The notes below the pieces were generated by a model. That model saw nothing but the letters and a program-made list of their open reading frames with translations. It was not told the origin of the DNA and ran no database searches. This document shows, piece after piece, positions 56,969 to 64,000 of a DNA stretch of 64,000 nt. The number at the start of each line of letters is the position of its first letter. Position 1 is the stretch's first letter. The position numbers and the translations under genes were made by a program. This DNA is from Rhodobacteraceae bacterium LMO-JJ12. GTDB lineage: Bacteria > Pseudomonadota > Alphaproteobacteria > Rhodobacterales > Rhodobacteraceae. Where the stretch lies: contig JAKGBX010000001.1 in NCBI GenBank assembly GCA_021555075.1, forward strand, positions 2,437,645-2,501,644. The letters run 5' to 3'.

Positions 56969-57811
56969 CTATCCACGCCGGTGGGTCAGACGGAAGAAAA
57001 GCGCGACCAGTATAACACCGGCCAGAAGAATCACGCTTGAAATCGCATTGACCTCGGGCGTGACGACCCGGCGCAATTGGCCGAGCATGAACGTGGGCAA
57101 GGTTTCCTGTCCGGCGGATTTGACGAACTCGGTAATCACCACATCATCAAGAGAGATCACAAAGGCCAGCATCAGCCCCGCCACGATCCCTGGCCACATC
57201 AGCGGCAACGTCACCCGCCGAAAGGTCAACCAGCGCGAGGCATAAAGATCCTGCGCCGCCGTCTCCAACGAAAGATCCATCGTCTCAAGCCGCGCCCTGA
57301 TCGGAAGATAGGCGAAAGGGATGCAAAACGCGGTATGCGCAACGATCAGATAGATCATGCTGGTATGACCAGTCCAAACCTTGATTGCGGCAAAAACGAT
57401 CAACAGCGCTACAGCGGTCACAATTTCAGGCACCATCAACGGTTGATTGATCATCGCATAGATCATCGTTCGTCCCGGAAAGTGCCGCGTGCGCGTGGTG
57501 GCCAGCGCTGCCATCGTCGCCGCGACTGTCGCCACCGAAGACGCGCAGAACGCCAAAACAAGCGAACGCAGGGCCGCATCCTGCACCGCTTCATTGCCTG
57601 CCGCCTGCTTATACCAGCGAAGCGAGAATCCTTCCCAAATCGCCAGGGACGTGCCTTCGTTGAAGGAAAAAACCACCAGAATGATGATCGGGCCATAGAG
57701 CACCAGCAAGGTGAAGGTCGCAATCACGGCAAAACCGGGCAGAGAACGCACGGAATAGCTTCTGGGCTGTCTTCGCGGCGTGGGCGCTGTCCGTATGTTT
57801 TGCTCAACCAT
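56969..57811 (-). CDS. Polyamine-type ABC transporter permease (PotC/PotI family)
   Basis: A 280-residue inner-membrane permease with six helices and the EAA-type ATPase contact loop ETAAQDLYASRWLTFRRVTLPLMWPGI. The first 30 residues are hydrophilic (RTAPTPRRQPRSYSV). It pairs with the permease encoded just before it. Start and stop overlap by eight bases with that gene, so synthesis is coupled. Confidence 0.9.
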   Translation of the reverse strand: MVEQNIRTAPTPRRQPRSYSVRSLPGFAVIATFTLLVLYGPIIILVVFSFNEGTSLAIWEGFSLRWYKQAAGNEAVQDAALRSLVLAFCASSVATVAATMAALATTRTRHFPGRTMIYAMINQPLMVPEIVTAVALLIVFAAIKVWTGHTSMIYLIVAHTAFCIPFAYLPIRARLETMDLSLETAAQDLYASRWLTFRRVTLPLMWPGIVAGLMLAFVISLDDVVITEFVKSAGQETLPTFMLGQLRRVVTPEVNAISSVILLAGVILVALFFRLTHRRG

Positions 57812-58736
57812 CGGCCTGCTCCCGTGAGGTGACCCGCACGTAATAAATCAGCGCGATCATAACCGCCGTCATCAACATCAATGAAAGCGCTGCACCCAAA
57901 GGCCAGTTGCGCCCGGCCCCAAATTGAAGCTCGATCAGATTGCCAAACATTAGGTTCTTGCCCCCGCCCAACACCCGCGGCGTCACATAGGCGCCAAGTG
58001 ACGGGATGAAGACAAGAATGGAGCCAGCGATGATACCGGGTTTGATAAGGGGCAGGATTACACGGCGAAAAGCGGTCCAGCGGCTGGCGTAGAGATCATG
58101 CGCAGCTTCGACCAGCCGGAAATCCAGCTTGTCAACGGCGGCATAAATCGGCAGCACCATGAGCGGCAAATAGACATAGGTCATGCCGAAGCCGATTGCG
58201 AAATCGGTGAACATCATCTGAATCGGCGCATTAATGATACGCAGTTTCAACAAGACAAGATTGATCACCCCTTCGTTTCGAATCATCTCCTGAATAGCAA
58301 TGGTGCGCACCAGCAGGTTGGTCCAGAACGGCACCGTCACGAGAAACAGCCAGAATTCGCGCTTGCCCGGTGGCTGGGTCGCGATAAACCAGGCCGTCGG
58401 CAACCCGAAGATAAGGGTCAGCACCGTGGTGATCACCGACAAAGACAACGACCGCCAGAAGATTGACAGATGTGCATCGGCCCAGATCAGCGAATCATCG
58501 AAAATATCGCGCTGAACCAACGTGTTCATCCAGCCTTCAAGCGAGAACTCCCATTTGACGTTGCCATAATCGCCAGGCGCCAGAAACGAATAGACGACCA
58601 TCACCAAAAGCGGACCGGCCGCAGCAAAGAGAATGATCAAGACAGACGGCAGCGACAAAAGCCAACGCTTGTGAGTGTCTGCTGCCTTGGCTTCGGCCTC
58701 CAACTCACCGGGAAGGTATATCGCTGCGTCATTCAT
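57804..58736 (-). CDS. Polyamine-type ABC transporter permease (PotB/PotH family)
   Basis: A 310-residue permease. The EAA loop is VEAAHDLYASRWTAFRRVILPLIKPGIIAGSILVFIPSLGAYVTPRVLGG, and six membrane helices are expected, the first in LLSLPSVLIILFAAAGPLLVMVVYSFL. The gene begins three bases after the potA stop and overlaps the next permease gene by eight bases. Confidence 0.9.
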   Translation of the reverse strand: MNDAAIYLPGELEAEAKAADTHKRWLLSLPSVLIILFAAAGPLLVMVVYSFLAPGDYGNVKWEFSLEGWMNTLVQRDIFDDSLIWADAHLSIFWRSLSLSVITTVLTLIFGLPTAWFIATQPPGKREFWLFLVTVPFWTNLLVRTIAIQEMIRNEGVINLVLLKLRIINAPIQMMFTDFAIGFGMTYVYLPLMVLPIYAAVDKLDFRLVEAAHDLYASRWTAFRRVILPLIKPGIIAGSILVFIPSLGAYVTPRVLGGGKNLMFGNLIELQFGAGRNWPLGAALSLMLMTAVMIALIYYVRVTSREQADG

Positions 58737-58739
58737 GGC

Positions 58740-59804
58740 TTAATCCCTCAGCACGGTAATCGCACCGGGCGCTATGGTTACTGCAACAGCTCCGCCCTTC
58801 CCGGGAAGATCGCCGCCGCCCTCCGGCGCGTTGGCCATGCGTGATTTCAGCTTTTCGTCGCTGGAAAGTCGCATATGCACGGCTGTGGATTCGCCAGAAT
58901 AGACCACCGTTTCAATTGTGGCAGCAATTTCGCCCTCCCCCGCTTCCCCGGCGCGCACACGGGTATGCTCGGGACGAACCAGAACACTGACCCTGCCGTC
59001 TGCCAATCCCTCCGGCCGGTTCACAGCAAAAGAAACACCATTCATCAGCGTGACTTGCGCGCCAGCCAGATCTGCATCTAGAAAGTTCGACTCACCGATA
59101 AAATTTGCCACAAACCGTTCAGAAGGACGTTCATAAATTTCGCGCGGGCTGCCGACTTGCAGGATTTGCCCTGCATTCATCACCGCAACACGATCCGACA
59201 TGGTCAAGGCTTCTTCCTGATCGTGGGTAACAAAGACAAAGGTGATGCCGGTTTCGCTTTGCAGCCTCTTCAACTCAATCTGCATTTCCTTGCGCAGCTG
59301 CAGATCAAGCGCACTCAGCGGTTCATCAAGCAACAAAACCTCGGGATGCGGCGCAAGTGCTCGTGCCAGAGCAACCCGTTGTTGCTGGCCTCCCGAAATC
59401 TCGCTGGTACGGCGGTCTTTCAACTCTTCCATCTGCACCAAACGCAGCATGTCGTTGACGGTATTCGCGGTTTCGGTTTTCGACTTGCCCAGCATCTCAA
59501 GCCCGAAAGCGATATTCTGAGACACGCTCATATGCGGGAAAAGCGCGTAATTCTGAAACACGGTATTCACCGGGCGCTTGTTGGGAGGCAGACGGGAAAT
59601 GTCACGCCCGTCAAGACGGATGGACCCCATCGTCGGTGGCTCAAAGCCTGCAATCAAGCGCAACAATGTGGTTTTCCCGCACCCCGATGGCCCTAGTAAT
59701 GTGAAAAATTCATTGTCTGCAATAGATACGTTCACTTCTCGCAGAGCGGTAAAAGCAGAGGCACCCGCACCGAATGTCTTGGTGGCGTTTCCGATTTCGA
59801 TCAT
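58740..59804 (-). CDS. Polyamine-type ABC transporter ATP-binding protein (PotA family)
   Basis: A 354-residue ATPase. Walker A GPSGCGKT (38-45), Q-loop in [15 protein letters not shown], signature [14 protein letters not shown], Walker [12 protein letters not shown] and H-loop [12 protein letters not shown] are intact. The C-terminal TOBE-like domain (about 240-354) is rich in beta strands and could regulate transport. The start at 59804 ([18 protein letters not shown]) is preferred over 59879, which would cover the promoter. First gene of the transporter operon, divergent from tetR. Confidence 0.9.
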   Translation of the reverse strand: MIEIGNATKTFGAGASAFTALREVNVSIADNEFFTLLGPSGCGKTTLLRLIAGFEPPTMGSIRLDGRDISRLPPNKRPVNTVFQNYALFPHMSVSQNIAFGLEMLGKSKTETANTVNDMLRLVQMEELKDRRTSEISGGQQQRVALARALAPHPEVLLLDEPLSALDLQLRKEMQIELKRLQSETGITFVFVTHDQEEALTMSDRVAVMNAGQILQVGSPREIYERPSERFVANFIGESNFLDADLAGAQVTLMNGVSFAVNRPEGLADGRVSVLVRPEHTRVRAGEAGEGEIAATIETVVYSGESTAVHMRLSSDEKLKSRMANAPEGGGDLPGKGGAVAVTIAPGAITVLRD

Positions 59805-59855
59805 GTTTTTGTGGTGCCTCGCATCCCGAATACAACGTCGATCTTCGTTAGTGCT

Positions 59856-59885
59856 ATTGACACTATTAATTTCAGTCAATAAAAA
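59856..59885. promoter_or_regulatory. Overlapping face-to-face promoters of potA and tetR
   Basis: Plus strand: TTGACA (59857-59862), 17 bases, TAAAAA (59880-59885), for tetR. Minus strand: TTGACT (59879-59874) with a weak TAGCAC 17 bases on, for potA. ATTGAC-N13-GTCAAT forms an inverted repeat that may also serve as an operator. Confidence 0.5.
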
Positions 59886-59928
59886 TTTTTATCGTGCTAA
59901 AACGTTTTTCTTGGAAAGCGACTGTCTA

Positions 59929-60654
59929 TTGGAAGCCACGACACCTCTAACCAGCCCCTCCCCCGCGCCTGACGAGACAGGATTGCGCGGGCGCAAGAAA
60001 GCCAAGCGGCGGCTGGCTATCCTGAATTGCGCCGCAAAACTTTTTGACCGTGACGGGGTGGACGCAACCACCATGGCCACAATCGCAAGTGAGGTAGGTA
60101 TTTCACCGCCCACGGTGTTCAATTATTTCGGTTCAAAAGAGAATATCCTTAGCGCTCTCGTGTTTGAGGGTACCGCACGCGAGCGCACACAGCATTTGAA
60201 CCGCCCTCGAACGACCAACTGCAATTTCGCCGACGTGCTCGGTGATCTCTTGTGCGAAGTGACCGAGAACACCATGCGAATCGCGGGCAAACGGGTCTGG
60301 CGCTATGCCGAATCCACCAGCATTCGCCGCCCGAATTCAGATTTCGAAAAACAACTCGCCGCGTCGGATTCCGCGTTGCTGGCTTTGGTTTGCGGTTTCC
60401 TAAGCGACTACGACGTGCGCCTCAAGAGTGGCAAAGATCCGGATCCGAAATTCTTGAGCAAACTCTTCTTCGACCGTTGGACAATGCTCTATTTCAGCTA
60501 CATCAAGGACGACGCGATGCCGCTTGAAACGCACAAGAACAAGATCCGCCAGGATGTGAGGGAAATGGTCTCATTGCTCTTTGACGATGCCTTCGCCGAA
60601 ACTTCGCCGCTCAAACCCTCTCTTCTCTCGACAACTTCGGGATCCGTGGAATGA
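59929..60654 (+). CDS. TetR family transcriptional regulator
   Basis: A 241-residue TetR-type repressor. A disordered N-terminus (MEATTPLTSPSPAPDET) and basic patch RGRKKAKRR precede the helix-turn-helix ATTMATIASEVGISPPTVFNYFGSKENIL (about 47-74). The C-terminal domain is helical and divergent, as usual for ligand binding. The start is most likely TTG 59929, because GGAAAG lies about ten bases upstream; another TTG at 59911 and the far longer frame are less likely. It overlaps the amidohydrolase start by four bases and is divergent from potA, so it is the obvious local regulator of both units. Confidence 0.85.
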   Translation: MEATTPLTSPSPAPDETGLRGRKKAKRRLAILNCAAKLFDRDGVDATTMATIASEVGISPPTVFNYFGSKENILSALVFEGTARERTQHLNRPRTTNCNFADVLGDLLCEVTENTMRIAGKRVWRYAESTSIRRPNSDFEKQLAASDSALLALVCGFLSDYDVRLKSGKDPDPKFLSKLFFDRWTMLYFSYIKDDAMPLETHKNKIRQDVREMVSLLFDDAFAETSPLKPSLLSTTSGSVE

Positions 60655-62315
60655 TATACGCCAATATCGTGATCTACAACGCCCGCGTTCTGACAATGGC
60701 ACCGAAACAGCCCCGGGCCGAGGCTCTCGCGATCTCTGGACGAAGAATCCTGGCGGTTGGAAGCAACGCAGATGTCAGTGATCTGGCAGGCCCCGCCACA
60801 CACATTATCGACGCCCAGAGCGCCACCGTAATGCCGGGTATGGTTGAGGCGCACATCCACCTCTTTGCCGGCGCCTACGGTTTGCGCCTATTGCAGCTCG
60901 ATGGCGTGCGAGGCCTGCCCGCCCTGCGAGACAAAGTGCAGGCTTATGCCCTGGACAACCCCGAGGAGGCGCTACTGATCTGCAAAGCCGCCGACTACAA
61001 CCTGTTCGGCGAAGGCATCGCGACCACGCGCCAGATGCTCGACGAAGTCTTGGCAGATCGCCCACTCATCCTGATTGCGGGGGATCATCACACCGCATGG
61101 GCCAACACAATTGCGCTCGAAAAGGCCAGATTGCTGAAAGGTCGAGACCTGTCTCCGGGAAACGAGATCGTGATGGGCGACGACGGGTTTGCTGCTGGCG
61201 AACTGCGTGAGCATCAGGCGTTCGATCCGATCATGGCATTGCGTTCCTCGGGTGGGCGCGAAAATCTCGGTCTGGCAGGAGTGGAGCCTGCAACCGACCC
61301 GACACCGCAACAACGCGCCGAGGACGTTGACGTTTTGAAGGAGGGGCTGCGGCTTTGCGCGTCCTATGGTTTCACCAGCTTGCACAACATGGATGGAAAC
61401 CGATATCAGCTCGAACTGATGAGCGAAATCGAGGCACAGGGCAATCTTGATTGCCGCATCGAAATTCCGTTTCACCTGACGCCCGCCAAGCCGATTTCTT
61501 CGCTCTCCCAAGCCAGCGAACTGTCGCTTGAATTCGCGACTGACAAGCTCAGCGCCAACCGGATCAAGATGTTCATGGATGGAGTCATCGACAGCGCCAC
61601 TGCGGTGCTGATCGAGGATTACGCAGATCAACCAGGATGGCGCGGCGAGCCACTTCATTCCGCAGAGCGCTTTTGCGAGGCAGCAATCGAAGCCGACCGG
61701 CGAGGGCTTCAGATCTCGGTGCATGCCATCGGCGATGGGGCCGTGCGCCGCGTTCTTGACGGCTATGAAGCGGCTCGACAGGCCAATGGCAGTCGCGACG
61801 CGCGCCACCGCATCGAACACATAGAACTATTGCATCCTGACGATCTCCCTCGCTTCAAGGAGTTGGGCGTTGTCGCCTCAATGCAGCCCCCGCACCCCCC
61901 TGGCGCGATGGATTTTCCGTTTGAGCCTTGGCTTGCCCATGTAGGAGAGGCACGTTGGCCTTGGGCGTTTCCGCTCGATTATCTGCGCGCCGAGGGCGTG
62001 CCAATAGCCTTTGCTTCCGATTGGCCGGTTTCGGATGTAAATCCGATGCGCGGCGTCAAGGCCGCGGTCACACGCCGCGCATGGAAAGACGGGCATCCCG
62101 ACCACGCCTCAAGCCTGTTTCAAGCGCTACACGGGTATACAGCGGGCGGCGCTTATGCAGGAAGGGAGGATCACCGCCTCGGACACATCGCGCCCGGCAT
62201 GTTGGCCGATATTGTGATCATGGACCGTGATCTTGAGGCGATTCCGATTGCCGAACTCGACCAGGCGCGCGCAGCGGTCACCTTTTGCGATGGTCAGATC
62301 ACCTTTGAGGCGTAG
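60651..62315 (+). CDS. YtcJ-like amidohydrolase (amidohydrolase family 3)
   Basis: A 554-residue metal-dependent hydrolase. Metal ligands are expected at His68 and His70 (GMVEAHIHLF), a His in ISVHAIGDGAVRRVLDGY, a His in RHRIEHIEL and Asp in FASDWPVSDVNPM. The first 60 residues form a beta-sandwich with the end of the protein. Substrates of this branch include N-substituted formamides and cyclic ureas; none can be assigned here. ATGA overlap with tetR implies coupled translation. With the amidase and the Pot-type importer it forms a likely uptake-and-hydrolysis system. Confidence 0.88.
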   Translation: MIYANIVIYNARVLTMAPKQPRAEALAISGRRILAVGSNADVSDLAGPATHIIDAQSATVMPGMVEAHIHLFAGAYGLRLLQLDGVRGLPALRDKVQAYALDNPEEALLICKAADYNLFGEGIATTRQMLDEVLADRPLILIAGDHHTAWANTIALEKARLLKGRDLSPGNEIVMGDDGFAAGELREHQAFDPIMALRSSGGRENLGLAGVEPATDPTPQQRAEDVDVLKEGLRLCASYGFTSLHNMDGNRYQLELMSEIEAQGNLDCRIEIPFHLTPAKPISSLSQASELSLEFATDKLSANRIKMFMDGVIDSATAVLIEDYADQPGWRGEPLHSAERFCEAAIEADRRGLQISVHAIGDGAVRRVLDGYEAARQANGSRDARHRIEHIELLHPDDLPRFKELGVVASMQPPHPPGAMDFPFEPWLAHVGEARWPWAFPLDYLRAEGVPIAFASDWPVSDVNPMRGVKAAVTRRAWKDGHPDHASSLFQALHGYTAGGAYAGREDHRLGHIAPGMLADIVIMDRDLEAIPIAELDQARAAVTFCDGQITFEA

Positions 62316-62355
62316 CAACGCCAGACGTCACGCGAATACACCAGATCCGTGAAAA

Positions 62356-62431
62356 TGGCAGGGGCACCAGGGCTCGAACCCGGGACCTACGGTTTTGGAG
62401 ACCGTCGCTCTACCAACTGAGCTATACCCCT
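62356..62431 (-). tRNA. trnW: tRNA-Trp (anticodon CCA)
   Basis: A 76-nucleotide tRNA on the minus strand. The acceptor arms AGGGGTA and TGCCCCT pair with one G-T, the discriminator is G and the CCA end is encoded (62358-62356). The anticodon stem ACGGT/ACCGT carries the loop CTCCAAA, so the anticodon is CCA. The T arm contains GGGTTCGAGCCC. It lies downstream of tuf; in many bacteria secE and nusG come next, but here the convergent amidohydrolase follows. Confidence 0.97.
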
Positions 62432-62488
62432 ACATCCGAGACAGCATTTACGAAACGCGCCTTGGCTTTGCAAGGTGGAATTCACGCT

Positions 62489-63157
62489 TCAGGGCTGCTC
62501 ATTTTCCAGTTGCCTGGCCGCCTCGCGCAGGTTTGATAAGTCGTTGCCGCAGATTGCCGCTTCTTGCGCCACGATCAGAGCAATCGGCCAATGCCACCAA
62601 GCCAGCTCTTCTAAGATCGCAATCGTCGCCTCATCAAACCGCCTTCTGACGATCCTCGCTGGATTACCCGCGATCAGGCTGCACGGCGGGAAATCGCCTG
62701 CAACAACGGCCCCCGCGCCAACGATGCACCCATTTCCGATCGTCGCTCCAGGGAGAATGCGCGCGCCATGTCCGATCCAGACATCATGACCAATCACCGT
62801 ATCCAATCCCGCTTGGGGCATCGAAGGCCGCCCTTCGCGCTCACCTGCGAAGATAGCAAAGGGAAAGGTGGAAAATCCGTCATGCCGGTGATTAGCAGAT
62901 GCGGTGATGAAAACCACATCATCCGCAATCTGACAAAACTTGCCGATTCTCAGCTTTTCGGGGGAAAACTCGTAAAGATAGGGCGCCAGATGCGCTGCCC
63001 AATCCTCTGGCGGCTGATGGCAGCTAGCATAGCTGTAGTCTCCCACATCGAAGCGAGGATGATCAATTGCGGGTTTCAGGAAAACGGTACCATGATGCGC
63101 CGCGCCATTGGGCAAGCGCACAGGATTGCGGGTATCCGGGGTTGGGAAATCTGGCAT
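62489..63157 (-). CDS. CatB-like xenobiotic O-acetyltransferase
   Basis: A 222-residue left-handed beta-helix acetyltransferase. Hexapeptide repeats run through LRIGKFCQIADDVVFIT and VIGHDVWIGHGARILPGATIGNGCIVGAGAVVAGDFPPCSLIAGNPARIVRRRF, and the catalytic His is in ASANHRHDGFSTFPF. CatB and Vat relatives acetylate chloramphenicol or streptogramins, but many homologues act on unknown alcohols. A resistance role cannot be claimed. The ATG 63157 has GGG upstream. It lies between tuf and trnW, where it would be read through from tuf unless the terminator at 63213 works. Confidence 0.85.
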   Translation of the reverse strand: MPDFPTPDTRNPVRLPNGAAHHGTVFLKPAIDHPRFDVGDYSYASCHQPPEDWAAHLAPYLYEFSPEKLRIGKFCQIADDVVFITASANHRHDGFSTFPFAIFAGEREGRPSMPQAGLDTVIGHDVWIGHGARILPGATIGNGCIVGAGAVVAGDFPPCSLIAGNPARIVRRRFDEATIAILEELAWWHWPIALIVAQEAAICGNDLSNLREAARQLENEQP

Positions 63158-63212
63158 GACGAGCCCTTGTCTGATCCGTGCCTTCCCCGAAGTTAGATCA
63201 TCGCGTGCCAAA

Positions 63213-63240
63213 GAAAAAGGGCCGCCCCAAAGGGCCGCCC
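63213..63240 (-). terminator. Putative terminator of tuf
   Basis: Two copies of GGGCCGCCC (63219-63227, 63232-63240) around CAAA can pair except for the central base; on the minus strand the stem runs into TTTTT. Confidence 0.65.
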
Positions 63241-63289
63241 AATTCCGTTTCAAAGCTCCAGCAGTTTGCGCGCGATGCGCCTTTGCTGA

Positions 63290-64000
63290 TTATTCGATGA
63301 CTTTGGATACGACGCCGGCACCAACGGTGCGGCCGCCTTCACGGATGGCGAAACGCAGACCGTCTTCCATCGCGATCGGAGCAATCAGCTCAACCTCGAA
63401 CTTCAGGTTGTCGCCCGGCATCACCATTTCAGTGCCTTCCGGCAGCGTTACCGTTCCGGTCACGTCGGTCGTGCGGAAGTAGAACTGCGGACGGTAGTTG
63501 GCGAAGAACGGCGTGTGACGGCCACCTTCATCCTTGGTCAGGATATAGGCTTCGGCTTCGAATTTCGTGTGCGGGGTCACCGAACCGGGCTTGCAGAGAA
63601 CCTGCCCACGCTCAACACCTTCACGGTCGATGCCGCGCAGCAGGATGCCGACGTTGTCGCCTGCTTCACCACGATCCAGCAGTTTGCGGAACATTTCAAC
63701 ACCGGTGCAGGTGGTGCTTTTGGTGTCGCGGATGCCGACGATTTCGATGGTGTCGCCGACGTTGATCACGCCACGCTCGATACGACCGGTCACAACCGTG
63801 CCACGGCCCGAGATCGAGAACACGTCTTCGATCGGCAGCAGGAACGGCTGATCCACGGCGCGCGCGGGCGTCGGGATGTATTCGTCAACAGCGGCCATCA
63901 GCTTCTTGATCGACTCTTCGCCAATCTCGGGGTCACGGCCTTCGAGAGCGGCCAGAGCCGAGCCCGGAATGACAGGAATATCGTCGCCGGGATAATCATA
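63290..64000 (-). CDS. tuf: Elongation factor Tu, C-terminal part (5' end outside window)
   Basis: The last 236 codons of EF-Tu. The frame enters at 64000 with [34 protein letters not shown] (end of the GTPase domain), continues through domain 2 ([42 protein letters not shown]) and domain 3 ([61 protein letters not shown]). EF-Tu delivers aminoacyl-tRNA to the ribosome. The P-loop and start lie beyond the window end. Confidence 0.97.
   Translation of the reverse strand, partial: YDYPGDDIPVIPGSALAALEGRDPEIGEESIKKLMAAVDEYIPTPARAVDQPFLLPIEDVFSISGRGTVVTGRIERGVINVGDTIEIVGIRDTKSTTCTGVEMFRKLLDRGEAGDNVGILLRGIDREGVERGQVLCKPGSVTPHTKFEAEAYILTKDEGGRHTPFFANYRPQFYFRTTDVTGTVTLPEGTEMVMPGDNLKFEVELIAPIAMEDGLRFAIREGGRTVGAGVVSKVIE

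Noticed and set aside
62356..62431. tRNA-Trp as an attachment site of an integrated island
   Set aside because: No second copy of the tRNA 3' end and no integrase gene were found in the window; kept only as a synteny question.

Overview
The window looks like chromosomal DNA of a marine alphaproteobacterium of the Rhodobacteraceae (Roseobacter group). The evidence is the high G+C content, a circularly permuted two-piece tmRNA gene with the tag ANDNKAPMALAA, a DksA with only one cysteine, a DUF4167 gene beside prmC, the order lptF-lptG-lptD-surA-pdxA-rsmA, an AcuI-type acrylyl-CoA reductase, and many short Rhodobacteraceae-type genes. No phage, insertion sequence, CRISPR array or rRNA operon was recognised. 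Most of the window is core genome.

Layout. 0-2.5 kb: the end of an unknown gene, a HIT hydrolase, acuI, and a divergent GntR/FCD regulator with two palindromic operators between them. 2.5-2.9 kb: the permuted ssrA gene. 3.2-7.9 kb: a tightly coupled gamma-glutamylation cluster (glutamine synthetase-like, class I amidotransferase, second glutamine synthetase-like, FAD oxidoreductase) resembling the Puu putrescine pathway; two TTTGATCAAA palindromes precede its first two genes. 8-10 kb: holC and pepA. 10.2-17.9 kb: the outer-membrane biogenesis operon lptF-lptG-lptD-surA-pdxA-rsmA. 17.9-20.7 kb: DUF4167, prmC, prfA. 20.7-25.9 kb: small exported and membrane proteins, agmatinase, two tandem M20 amidohydrolases, mazG. 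26-31.4 kb: an orphan iron-binding protein, a LicD-like protein, a nucleoside hydrolase, a GNAT enzyme and SelO. 31.5-38.8 kb: two EamA transporters, a YjdF-like protein, an endonuclease-like protein, an NhaP antiporter, a DEAD-box helicase, a Fur-family regulator and OsmC. 38.9-45.1 kb: SnoaL-like, enolase, VOC, GNAT, haloacid dehalogenase, FAD monooxygenase, dksA and a MoxR ATPase. 45.2-45.9 kb: a probable toxin-antitoxin pair. 46-54.1 kb: DUF1223, a small protein, aconitase, trmD-rplS-rpmE, an AhpD-like protein, a 53-residue small ORF and aroQ. 54.2-62.3 kb: an accessory-looking locus with an amidase, a four-gene polyamine-type ABC importer, a TetR regulator and a YtcJ-like amidohydrolase. 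62.4-64 kb: tRNA-Trp, a CatB-like acetyltransferase and the 3' part of tuf.

How it fits together. Polyamine or amine metabolism appears three times: agmatinase makes putrescine, the Puu-like cluster could degrade gamma-glutamylated amines, and the Pot-type importer with amidase, TetR and YtcJ looks like a self-contained uptake and hydrolysis unit for a nitrogenous compound not identifiable from sequence. The most unusual non-coding features are a dispersed intergenic repeat starting TTCATCTTGCC (two 52-bp copies 20.7 kb apart differ at one base), the paired operators of the toxin-antitoxin promoter, the TCAGGT/ACCTGA array on the iron-binding-protein promoter, and the face-to-face potA/tetR promoters. 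No wholly new system is proved; the best candidates are the toxin-antitoxin pair, the 54-62 kb locus and the repeat family.
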